Shown here one piece after another: positions 1 through 10,310 of a DNA stretch of 64,000 nucleotides. Numbering within the stretch: position 1 is the first letter of the stretch; every line of letters starts with the position of its first letter. The stretch covers positions 868,001 through 932,000 of the forward strand of contig JAETXT010000008.1 of NCBI GenBank assembly GCA_019188255.1, in the 5' to 3' direction. The notes under the pieces are model-generated. The model had not been told where the DNA came from, ran no database searches, and was given only the letters and a program-made list of their open reading frames with translations. The translations under genes and the position numbers were made by a program. This DNA comes from Verticillium longisporum. Taxonomy: Eukaryota; Ascomycota; Sordariomycetes; Glomerellales; Plectosphaerellaceae.

Positions 1-607
1 GACATCCTTCCACACATGCTGCCGTCGGACTTTCAGTGCTTCAGGAGTCCGTGTATTTGAATCATGAGATCCCATGTGCAAGGTCATCATGTACAGACTT
101 ATATTTCGCACCAGTAGAGACAAGTAGGCAGCAATTGATCTGCATTCCGTCATCGCAAAAGGACTTGGCCCGCTGCTTCGGATGCACAATTTGAAAGCGC
201 CTTGCAGAAGACACTGAACAACGGGAGCAATTGCTTGTTCTCCAAGCCGTATTACACCAGCACTGCTTCCGCCAGTCACGGTTTCACTGGCGTGATCACA
301 ATAAGCCTGGTCGAAAGCACCTTTGCCTTGGCACCACATACTTGACTCTATCTTGGCAGCGCAATTTTTGACTCGTGACCCCGTTGTAGTTCACCAGGTC
401 CACTAGCACCACGAAGGATGAAATATTCTTCTCTTGATTCAAGCCGACAGACTCACGGGGATGTAATACAAGATTGGTGGACAGACTTGCAGCCGTATCT
501 TAGTATTCAATCGCCATCGTGATGATTGGAATCATGATTTCCCGGCCGCCACCCTCAGCCATGCCTCACCATCAAACTCGCAACTCCCCCACTTCGGCGT
601 GGAAGAC
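1..607. other. no gene seen (left edge)
   Basis: No open frame of convincing composition, no tRNA and no recognisable domain on either strand. The right part is probably the 3' untranslated region of the short-chain dehydrogenase that follows on the minus strand. Confidence 0.5.
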
Positions 608-1666
608 CTAGTCTCCCAATGGGTAAGGATGCAAGATCTGGCCATAGTACAGCTCAGAGTCCTTCGAAGCAAGAAAGACGTAGCTAGGAGCAACTTCACT
701 TGGCTGTCCCGGGCGACCGAGCTGCGACTTCTTCCCAAAGCCTTCCATCTGTTCTGCCGGCCTGGAGGCCGGTTGAAGTGGCGTGTGTACTGGTCCAGGC
801 GCGACCGCGTTCACCCTGATACCCTTAGAGACCAGCTGCTTCGCCAGGGCCCTCGTGAATGAGGTGATGGCACCCTTTGTGGACGCATAGTCAACCATAG
901 CTGCGGTGCCGCGGAAGGCTACCGTCGATGTTGAGTTGATGATGCTTGAACATTGTAAGCACGGTTGTCAGATCAATTGGAAGCATTGGGGTCTTACGAG
1001 CCGCCCTTCTCCATGTGCTTCAACGCGTACTTTGTGATGGCGAAAATCTGGAGAATATTACTGCGGAATGTGCTCTCCACATCGTCAAGGTTAATATCCG
1101 TAAAGTCTTCGCACATAACTTGCTTTGCAGCATTATTAACCAGAATGTGAATCTTGCCGAATTTATCGACGTGCTGTTGTACCGCGTTTTTGCAAGTGTC
1201 GTTTTCCATAAGGTTGCCAGCAACGAGCAGGCATTCTTTGCCCTCCTTTTCGACGAGCTCCTTCGTCTCTTCGGCATCTTCCTGTTCGTCTGGAAGATAG
1301 ACGATTGTCACATCAGCACCCTCTCGGGCGAATAGCACGGCTACGGACCGGCCGATGCCCGAGCTGCTGGCTGTTAGGCCACGATAAAGTTGGAGAGAGA
1401 TGAATTGTGCTTACTCTCCGCCAGTGATCAGGGCCTTGCTTCCTTCGAGCTTCTTAGTGGCACGGTACTCTTGGAAATCATTTTTGCCTTCTAGCTTGGT
1501 GGGCTCGCTCTTTGGCGCGAGGTCTTGCTCTCGGCTGGCGAATCATCGGGTTAGACTGTTGTCTGCGAGGCACACGCCCCTCCATTCCGACCTTCACATA
1601 CCCAGGCAGGCTCTGAGCTTGCTTCTCCTCCACGGGCTTGAATTGACCGCTTTCACCACCTGACAT
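608..1666 (-). CDS. short-chain dehydrogenase/reductase (SDR), stress-type
   Basis: NAD(P)-dependent oxidoreductase of the classical SDR family, closest in layout to the bacterial and fungal general-stress/glucose-dehydrogenase-like group with a long N-terminal lead. The model has four exons, complement(608..944, 998..1363, 1415..1527, 1598..1666), giving 294 aa. All three introns (945-997, 1364-1414, 1528-1597) are GT..AG. Joining them restores the cofactor loop TGGDSGIGR, the NNA motif in ILVNNAAKQ, a serine segment (SIINSTS) and the YASTK catalytic Tyr-x3-Lys, followed by the PGPVHTPLQPASRP loop typical of this subgroup. The start at 1666 (MSGGESGQ) has A at -3; a longer frame begins at 1756 but adds unlike sequence. 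The C-terminus HPYPLGD matches the fungal subgroup. The substrate is unknown. The acceptor of the first intron is the least certain boundary. Confidence 0.88.
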
Positions 1667-2498
1667 TTCCAAGGCTTTTTGATGGACTTCAATGGCAAGT
1701 ATGAATAGTGATCCAAGGTCTTGTACGTTGGAATGTATGTTAGGAATAAGAAGCAAGGAATCTCAAAAGGAGTTTATGCGGCATCATGAAGATTAAATCG
1801 TGTTTCGCTCAGACACAATCTCCAGACTGCTTGGTGTAAGCATGTGTTCATGACAGCATCATTTACGACTGGGCTTCGGGATGATGTAAGAATGCGGTCT
1901 CAACCCCGCATTCCCGGACATTTACTGCCTGAGAGCGTCATGCACTCTTGGCCTTTCTAGAATGATATTTGGTACGACTTGACAGGCATCAAATCAAAAG
2001 TTTCAGCTCTCATTCAGTCAGCTTGAGCATGCAGTGGCACGGCGACGTACCGTCTCCCGAGGAGCGATACGGGCGTGAGGCTGGGGAGATGTTTGGTAGC
2101 ACTGGATGATCTCGCATCGACTCTTTTGGACGGTGTCAAGAAACTCGGGCAAACGTGGATTCGACCAAAAAACCTTCAATTACCATGCAATTACCCATGC
2201 ATGTCATTGAACTCTGGGGCACCCACATATCCACAAGATCCCGTGGGGTCCAACCTGTCATTGGAGACTTTCACAGCATCATGCCGCTTCGGATCTGGAC
2301 ATCCGCACGCCTTCGATGAAGATCTTCTCATGATGCTCCATCCCTCGTTCCCCAACAGCGTGATATCTTGGCAGTTATATTATAGCATTTCATATCCCTC
2401 ATGTTCTTGCCTTGTCCCCGCAAAGAGTCCCGACTCCTTCATCTTATATCATGTCGCCATTCGACGCAAGTAGTTCTGGGAGCGTGTAATAAGAGAAG
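1667..2498. other. divergent intergenic region
   Basis: Region between the minus-strand SDR and the plus-strand MFS gene, about 830 bp, so it should hold both promoters. A frame at 2075-2473 has no recognisable domain and poor codon use, and I take it as chance. No repeat or RNA gene was seen. Confidence 0.5.
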
Positions 2499-4086
2499 AT
2501 GCCCCGTCGAGCGCAGATACTCTATCCGCAGGCTGCTGTTCCCTATGCGAGTCGAGATATCCAAGAGGCCACTCCACCACTCGGTCCCAACAATTATGTC
2601 GACTTTAGGCTCCACGATCCCGAAAACCCTCGGAACTTTTCCGTCAGTCGCAAGTGGTACATCACGATCGTTGTAGTCCTCCTTGCAACCAATGGAAATT
2701 ACGCCTCCAGCCTGCCGTCTGGCAGTCTGGTCTCCATTTCTGAGAGTTTTGGGGTTTCTGAATACGTCGCCGGCCTGTCAATCACGGTCTTCCTTCTAGG
2801 CTTTTGCGCCGGGCCTTTCATTTTTGCACCATTATCAGAGTTCTATGGTCGAAGAATCGTGCTTTTTGCCACGTCTCCGATATACATGGCTTTCACATTC
2901 CTATGCGCCTTTCCTCCAAGCTTTGCTGCTCTGCTTGTCGGACGGTTTCTGGCCGGTACGTTCATCGCCGCGAGCATCAGCATCGCCCCAGGCGTTCTGG
3001 CTGATCTGTGGGAACCTAACGAAAGGGGCAATGCCACTGCTGTCTTCTCCCTCTTCAGCTGGGTGGGGCCTTCTGTCGGGCCCATTGTTTCTGGTTTCTG
3101 CGAGCTGAAAAAGGACTGGCACTGGGCGTTCTACACGGCCTTGTGGTTTTGGGCCGCCGCAGCGATCCCCATGCTAACGCTGCCCGAGACACATGCGCCC
3201 ACGATCCAGTCTCAGAAGGCTCGCTGTATCCGGGCTGCCAAAATCCCCGGCTATGAGAGCGTCACGTCGTACGCGGAGGCCACGAGCCCCTCTCTCCTCG
3301 GCATCTACAAAATTGCCCTCACACGGCCATGGTGCCTCCTCATCGATCCCCTCTCTACCGCGTGCGCCATCTACATGGCCTTCGTCTTCACATTGTACTA
3401 CATGTTGTTCAGTATCTACCCCATCGTTTTCCAGGATATGCGGGGGTGGAACTCTGGTGTTGGCCAGCTCCCCCTGATCGGGTCGGTACTCGGGGCTGGT
3501 CTCGGTGCTGTTATAATCTCCCTGGATACGCGGCGTCGCATGTGCCGAAGCAAGAGCAGAGAAGAGCTACCACCGGAAGACCGTCTGCTTATGGCCATGA
3601 TCGGCGGTGTCGGGTTTCCGATTACAATGTTCTGGTTTGCATGGACAGGCCAATTCAAGTAAGTCAGTCTTTGTGCCGTGTTCACGAGAAAAGGCGTGCT
3701 CTGTACAACAGAACTCGGCTAATATCTGCAGCTCAATACACTGGTCGGTGTCCACGATCGCAGGTGTTTTTCTATCAGCGAGTCTTCTGCTCATTTTTGT
3801 TGCGTTGACCAACTACCTACTGGACACCTATCAGCATCTAGCTTCGTCCGCTGTGGCGGCCAACATATTCGCCCGATCTCTCGGCAGCGCATCTGCGCCG
3901 CTGTTTACTAGCTTCATGTTTGAGGCACTTGACGTGGGTGGTGGAGGTTCGCTGATTGCCGGAGTTGCGGTGCTGCTTGCACCGGTCCCGTTCATATTTT
4001 ACCGGTATGGTTCCAGGATACGGGCCAGGAGCAAGTACGTCCCTACTGGTACGACCGAGACAGCACATCTGTACAGTGCCGCATGA
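2499..4086 (+). CDS. MFS transporter, DHA1 drug/polyamine:H+ antiporter type
   Basis: Twelve-helix proton antiporter of the DHA1 branch of the major facilitator superfamily (TPO1/FLR1-like), expected in the plasma membrane and exporting small organic compounds; the substrate is unknown. Two exons, 2499..3658 and 3732..4086, with a GT..AG intron of 73 bp ending in CTGCAG, give 504 aa. Visible features are the short soluble N-terminus, DPENPRNFS just before helix 1 (a typical DHA1 lead), the loop 2-3 signature as APLSEFYGRR, the helix 4-5 region with LADLWEPNERG, and a Gly-rich SWVGPSVGPIVSGF stretch in helix 5. The second exon supplies the last membrane segments. The length is normal for the family and no lesion was seen. 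The upstream frame at 2401 is a shadow. Confidence 0.9.
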
Positions 4087-6101
4087 TGTTCGAATCTAGA
4101 CAATGGCGGACGGCAGGGAAAGTCAAGCCGCATCATGGACTGCTCAAGACGGTAAAGAGCCCTTTGTACGATATGGACAAATGAGTGTCTCAAAACACCA
4201 CCAAGTAATACTCGCGACGCATAGATATCAAGTACTTAGCTTGCGTTCAATCCAACCAGGCTCATCTCCGCTGTGTTTGGCCTCGTAACAAGCATTTACA
4301 TGCGTCTTCGATACGCAGGTAAGTCCCAATAAGGGAGCAACTCACAACGTTCAGGTATGCAATGTATCTTGAGGGTCGCGTCTTAGCTTTTGGTCTGTGT
4401 GAAATGCACTCACGGCTCTCTTCATGTGACTTGAGGTCCACGGGAGCTATACATGAGCAACTAATGCCGGCGAGCATGGCACTTTGTGTCCATGTGATTA
4501 GGCAGTTCAAAGGGGTTGTGAGCTTTTTAATTGATTTATTCAATCCGATGCAATCACACGGACTGGTTTCCTAGACCATCCTGCTGCCAGAGCACATGTG
4601 GGTGGGGTGCTGAGGATCGCTAACGACTAGTAGTGCAACGTTAGAGCGGTAGCCACGCACTTCAACATAACATTGGACGTGCTCGGATTACTTTATTGAG
4701 AAAAGAAGACAGGTTTCTCCCCAAGGCCGGAGAGCTTATAACTTTGGATGGGTGGCGGGATCCCAGAAACGTGGGAGGCCAACCCCAGATTGAGCCATGC
4801 CCTCGGATTGTGGTATCCCCAACTATTTCGCTATTTGTATAGGCTTTACTACGACACCAATATGGTCAGATCGATCAGGCCAGTTCAGGAAACGAACCAG
4901 CGAGAGGGTTTCCCCCTCTGCTCGCATGACGGGAACCATCATTCCCGCCATTCGTTATGCCCAACGTCGAGCTCGGGATACCCGTTTAGGCCTAGGAGAA
5001 AGATCGGCCTGCAAGTGACCAAGGCCGGTTCCCCGGATTCATGGCACTTGGCTAAGGCTTGAAGCTAGGGGACTGGTAAGGCGGCAGAGGCTTGGCCCGC
5101 ACATCCCACAGCTCAGTGGGTGTCCTCCAAAGCAATGACGTCTCGGCCCCGTCCCGACAGCCCGTTCTTCGCCGTATTTTGGTCGTGTCACGTCTCAACG
5201 TGGAGAATTTCAAAATTTTCTACACCCTGGGAAAATATCGCAAGAATAAAGCGGTGGAGGCTGATGATGTCAAGTTCGTGGAGCAGAAGCGTTTTGAATG
5301 GGTCCGAAAGGGGAGACAAATTTGGGATCGTGATTCCCGATTCCGGGGATTGTGGATGAGAGCACAGCACAGTTATCAACTGGCAGCTTGAGTTTACAAC
5401 CATCGTGTTGGATTTCCATCCTCCCGGCACGTCCAAAAAAGGCATTTCCTTGGCTGTGAAATAAAGTACTCGCAGGGCGAACGTAAACATGACCCCGAAT
5501 GTATCGGCCGACATTTTTTCGCCTTTTCTTAAGCCAAGACTTCCTCCGGGTGACATGCCGACCAGGTGAAGGACTTTTCCAGGATTTCGAACCCTTCCGG
5601 GCGCTGGCGCCGTCTTTGACTGGTCCGTTTTGCCCGACTGGGCCTCGTAGCCGCTTTGTTGCACGATGTTGTGGAGTCCGAATTGAGTAAAACCGATGGG
5701 GCAACGTCGTGAGAGGGTGGTTCATAGATGACCTGACTCGGTATAGGGCGGTATTGTTGTTTCCGATGACGTCTTGGTACGATTCGTCTACTGACCGTCT
5801 AATATGTTGCTCCACATTCGAGATGTTGGAGTCCAAAGAATCCAGCGTGATGAGTGAAGGGCGATCCCATGAGGAGAATGGACTAACAAGCCTTCTCCAA
5901 GAATCTCTGGAAGTATATGAGTCTGGGCGTCTCCTCTGATCTTCAGTCTGAACATTGGCACGTGGAGCTCATTGTTCTTGTCCTACTCTTAACTTGTGGA
6001 CCGTTTCTACCAGACCTGACGATCCTCAAGCCTTTCACAAACGCATCATACTGTCGACTTTGCTTTTCCGACACAAGATTGACTATTATTCATCAGACAC
6101 C
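4087..6101. other. long intergenic region upstream of the sugar transporter
   Basis: About 2 kb without a convincing gene. Overlapping minus-strand frames at 5188-5836 (up to 188 codons) have no recognisable domain and uneven composition, so I treat them as chance. Since only a sugar transporter follows, this is probably a long, regulated promoter. I cannot assign individual sites with confidence. Confidence 0.45.
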
Positions 6102-8133
6102 ATGGGCATCGGGGACAAGTTCTTCGGCCTACGCGGCAAAAAGCTAGGATGGATGATCGGCTTTTGTGCTGGCATGGACTTTTTGCTGTTCGGTTATGGT
6201 GCGCGCCTCTCGACGTCTGACATTCCGCTTGCTCAGAGGAAGGCTAACCCTTGGCAGATCAAGGTGTTATGGGTGGTATCTTGACGCTGAGGATTTCTTG
6301 GATCAGTTCCCTGAAATTGTAAGTTACTCAGAACGTTTGAAAGCGTCCCTCGTGATCACGCAGCTTGCTAACCATATGCCTCCAGGACCCGGATGTACGT
6401 GTTTCTCACCATGCGCCAAGCTCTGGCCGTACTAATGAAGCTAGACTGCCACAAATGCCGCTGAGTCGAGTACTCGTGCCACACACCAGGGCATCTCGAT
6501 CGCAAGCTACAACCTCGGTTGCTTCTTCGGCGCCATCCTTGCCATCTTCATCGGAAACCCCTTGGGTCGCAAGCGTATGATCATCCTCGGCACGGCCATC
6601 ATGGTTGTCGGCGCCGCCCTGCAGGCTTCGGCCTTTGGCATCGCCCACCTGATTGTTGGTCGCATCATCACCGGTCTCGGTAACGGCATCAACACGTCGA
6701 CGGTACCCACATGGCAATCAGAGACGTCGAGCTCCCACAAGCGCGGCAAGATGGTCATGTTCGAGGGTGCTCTTATCACCGCCGGTATCATGATTAGTTA
6801 CTGGATTGACCTTGGCTTCAGCTTTGCTGCTGGTAGTGTCGCCTGTAAGTGCCCTCCTACCCGAGCAGTGATGCCCCTCAGTCGAGTATTGACACATGTT
6901 TGCAGGGCGTTTTCCTCTGGCCTTCCAGATCTTCTTCTGCATTCTCATTCTCGCCACTGTCTGGAAGCTTCCTGAGTCGCCCCGCTGGCTCATGCTCAAG
7001 GGCCGCGAGGACGATGCCAGGGAGGTGATCTCAGCGCTGGCCGATCTTCCCATGGATCACCAGTTTGTCGAGAACGAATTTACATCCATCAAGGAGACTG
7101 TCGCCGAGATGTCCAAGGTCAGTAGACTTGTTCCTATGTGCATTGAACAAGGCACTGACGTTGTCTCAGGGTTCCTTCAAGGACTTGTTTTCCAGCGACG
7201 AGAACCGCCATTTGCACCGTGTTGTTCTGGCCTACGTCAACCAGATGTTCCAGCAGGTTCGTACAACTTACCATTCTGACTGGCAGAAGAATGCTGCTGA
7301 CCCGCGCTCTAGATCAGCGGCATCAACCTCATCACCTACTACGCAGCGGTTATTTACAGCGGAGTAAGTCTCATGTCCCTAACAAAGGTACACGAGCGAA
7401 TATTGACAAGAAACAGCTCGGCATGTCGCCTTTCATGTCCCGTCTTCTAGCAGCCCTCAACGGAACCGAGTACTTCCTTGCCTCGCTGCCTCCCATTTGG
7501 CTCGTCGAGCGCGTCGGCCGCCGCAAGCTCATGCTTTTCGGCGCAGCAGGCCAGGCCGCGACCATGGCCATCCTGACGGGCGTCAACTCACAGGACGGCA
7601 CCGCCTTCAAGATTACTGGAATCGTGTTCCTCTTCATCTTCAACACCTTCTTCGCCATCGGCTGGCTCGGCATGACGTGGCTCTACCCGGCCGAGATTGT
7701 GCCGCTGCGCATCCGCGCGCCCGCCAACGGCTTCAGCACGTCGGCCAATTGGATCTGGAACTTCATGGTCGTCATGATCACGCCTGTCAGCTTCAACGAC
7801 ATTGGACACTACACGTACCTCATCTTCGCCGTCATCAATGCCATCATCGTGCCCGTCGTCTACTTCTTCTACCCGGAGACGGCCTACCGCTCGCTCGAGG
7901 AGATGGACGCCATCTTCCAAAAGGCCAAGGGCGCCGCCGGCTGGTTCTCCGTCGTCAAGATTGCGCACGACGAGCCGAGACGCTACGGCAAGAATGGCGA
8001 GCTGCTGATCGATCACGACGACGCTGAGGAGAAGGGCCGCCACATGCACCACTCGGTCGACGGCAGCGATTCGCGGTCCGCCGACGGCATGTTCAACCGC
8101 GTGGACGACGAGCGCAAACGCAACGAGAACTAG
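6102..8133 (+). CDS. hexose-type MFS sugar transporter (apparent 1-base frameshift)
   Basis: Sugar:H+ symporter or facilitator of the MFS sugar-porter family, 12 helices, plasma membrane. Eight exons: 6102..6198, 6258..6318, 6386..6394, 6445..6844, 6906..7117, 7170..7256, 7313..7363, 7417..8133. Motifs in order are GYDQGVMGG after helix 1, GRKRM in loop 2-3, PESPRWLM after helix 6, QQISGINLITYYAA in helix 7, ERVGRRKLM in loop 8-9, and PETAYRSLEEMD after helix 12. The expected product is about 544 aa. The second exon reads GVMGGILTL in one frame and EDFLDQFPEI in the next. One base is missing near 6281-6293, so the frame read from ATG stops at once. All other junctions keep phase, and I infer an assembly under-call rather than a dead gene. 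The third exon is only 9 nt (Asp-Pro-Asp). The substrate is likely a hexose or lactose-like sugar, but this is not provable here. Confidence 0.85.
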
Positions 8134-8389
8134 ACCGGGGGATAGTGGTAGCGGGAGGAGAGAGACTGGGAAAGTTTCACGCCATGACGGCGGAGTCGAA
8201 CAATGGAATTGCCCTGCTGCGCGCAGAGGCGCTTACATTCTGCACAGATACCCCCTTATTTTTCAAACCAAGGCTTGGGGCCTTTGTCGCACATTTTATA
8301 CAGCAGATCGTTTTCGTAGAGAGAAAGTCAAGTTTTACCTGATCATAAGAGAATACTGTACGACCCTAATGTGAACAACAGCCTTCCCA

Positions 8390-9711
8390 TCAACTCGTCC
8401 CACGTTTACTGTCCTGCTCTGGCGGCGGCGGCGGTTCTTGCCGAGACACATCAAGCAGGGACTGAGAGTTGCTGCTGTTCGAGCTTTCGGCCTTGTTCTT
8501 CTCGAACTCTTGCCACCGTAAGGTCTCCTCCGGCAGAAGCGCCCCCGGGAAGAACTCATCCCTCATGACACGGCCGAGGCCCGGATACCTCTCCTCGACC
8601 TCAAACAGCGTCCGCATGACCTTTGTCTTGCCGATGGCCTCGACGAAATCGAGGGGCACCCCAAAATGCTCGGGCCGGCGCGTCCAGCCGGCGACGAAGA
8701 CGTTCTGCAGGATGCCCAGGCCCCCAATGGCGAGCAGGAACCACGTGTCGTCCCTGATGCCGGCGGCGGTGATGAGCAGGAGGATCCACAGGATGGCGAG
8801 GGCGAGCACGGAGCCCCGCGTCCAGTGGTGCGCCGACGTGTCGAGGTTGTTCTGGCCGGCGGCAAGGTCGGCGAGGTTCATGCCGTGGCCGTTGCCGAGG
8901 ATGACAATGGCGTGCTGGGCGCCGTTGCCGCGCGTCAGGACGTAGGCGTCGCGCGAGCTCATGCGGCACGCCCACTTCTCGAGCCGCCACTGCGGCAGCA
9001 GGCCTGTCAGAAGAGCGAGCAGCGTGCCGCACGCCGTGATGAGGAGGATGCCCCAGTGGCCGAACACGGCGAGCGGCACGGCGGCGAGGCCGAGCTGGAG
9101 CGCCATGGTGACGAAGCCGCTCCAGTAGACGAGGTCGGGCTCGGGCAGGCCGGGTTTGCGCTCGGTGCTCGGACGGTAGACGGAGACGATGAGGCCGCCG
9201 CGGATGGGGCGTGGGGCCTGGCCGTCCTTGGCTTTGATCTCGAGCCACCGCTCGTCGAGGACTTCGTTCGTCTTGGCCCTGGTGGCCGGGTGGCACCACG
9301 ACTCAAAGTCGCGCACCATCCTGCCGATGATCCAACTCGAGTTCTCCATCTGGATGCCCGTCTTGCCGTTCATGACGATGCACTGGCAGTCTGGCGCCTG
9401 GGGCATGAGCTTGTTCTCGCCGACGGCGGAGGTCAGTGCCGACAGCGAATACGCTACCCATCCTGCATGTCGGTGTGAGCCGTTGTGACGGACCAGAGCA
9501 AGTAAGGGGCAATGAGCATACCGAAAGAGAAGGTGACAGGCGCCACTCCACGTCCGGCAAGTTGAGCCAGGGCGCGAGCGACAATCTCACCACCGAGGAG
9601 GAGGAGCACACTGAAGACATCGCCAGGTCTCGTCCACTGGTCTCTAAACTCATTCGATGTCGACGCTGTTGAGAAGTCGCGCGACGCAATGAAAGGCAGC
9701 CTAGGCGGCAT
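8390..9711 (-). CDS. fungal multipass membrane protein, function unknown
   Basis: I recognise the general type (a conserved filamentous-fungal hypothetical protein) but know no function. Two exons, complement(8390..9462, 9522..9711), joined by a 59-bp GT..AG intron, give 420 aa. Hydrophobic segments that look like membrane helices occur around the exon junction (VTFSFGWVAYSLSAL) and then at WSGFVTMALQLGLAAVPLAV, WGILLITACGTLLALL, SVLALAILWILLLITAAGI and WFLLAIGGLGILQNVFVAG, with an Arg-rich loop between them. The C-terminal tail is soluble and ends in a Ser/Asn stretch and five prolines. The start MPPRLPFIASRDFS is the first ATG of a clean frame. It converges with the sugar transporter, leaving about 250 bp between the stops. 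Confidence 0.8.
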
Positions 9712-10310
9712 TGCGAGCTTGAAGCGAGACGGCCAGCGTCAACGGCTGCCGTTTGATGATGCTCGCCAGAGTGAAATTGCGCTGTGAAGCATGAGATATG
9801 AGGGTTATGTTCAGCTTGTTCGCGTCATTGGGAAATCTCAGGCAGACACATCGCACGATTCAGCCGATCAGTAGGCGCTTACAGCGGTCCAGGGTCGTCG
9901 ATGGCCAGATATTAGCTAGCGCTCACCACCGAATCACTAGCTCTGAGCGACCCGTTCCGAGCTCCAAGTTCAGACGCGTTAGAGACATGGGTCAGGGGTT
10001 TTCTGTGGTGGCGGCGCCGTCAGCTGAACCAAGAGCTGAATTGGGCTGGACACAAGCGACAGACCCAGCGTCGAGAACGACGCAACGTGCACTTTTTCGA
10101 CTTGGAAGTGTACGATGGGTGGCACTCCAATGCTTGCCATGTGTATTGGGGCATATTCTTGCTATACGAGGCCCTTCGAGCACAGAGGGAGACGCGATAA
10201 CTTGATTGAATTCCACAGCCGTAGCTGAACTTCTGAGCCTCGAGGCTTCCCGTAGGTTCCCTCCATCAAATCAGACAAGTGCAATAATCATCAGTGAACA
10301 GCCCACACGA
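9712..10310. other. intergenic, no gene seen
   Basis: Holds the promoter of the membrane protein on its left and the 3' end of the HET gene on its right. The frame at 9798-10205 shows no domain and no codon bias. Confidence 0.5.

Noticed and set aside
5188..5836. Minus-strand frames of 158 and 188 codons
   Set aside because: No domain, mixed composition, two frames equally open, in the promoter region of the sugar transporter.
8601..9478. Long frames (232 and 270 codons) on both strands over the membrane-protein gene
   Set aside because: Shadows of the G/C-rich third positions of the real minus-strand exon; Arg/Ala-rich without domains.
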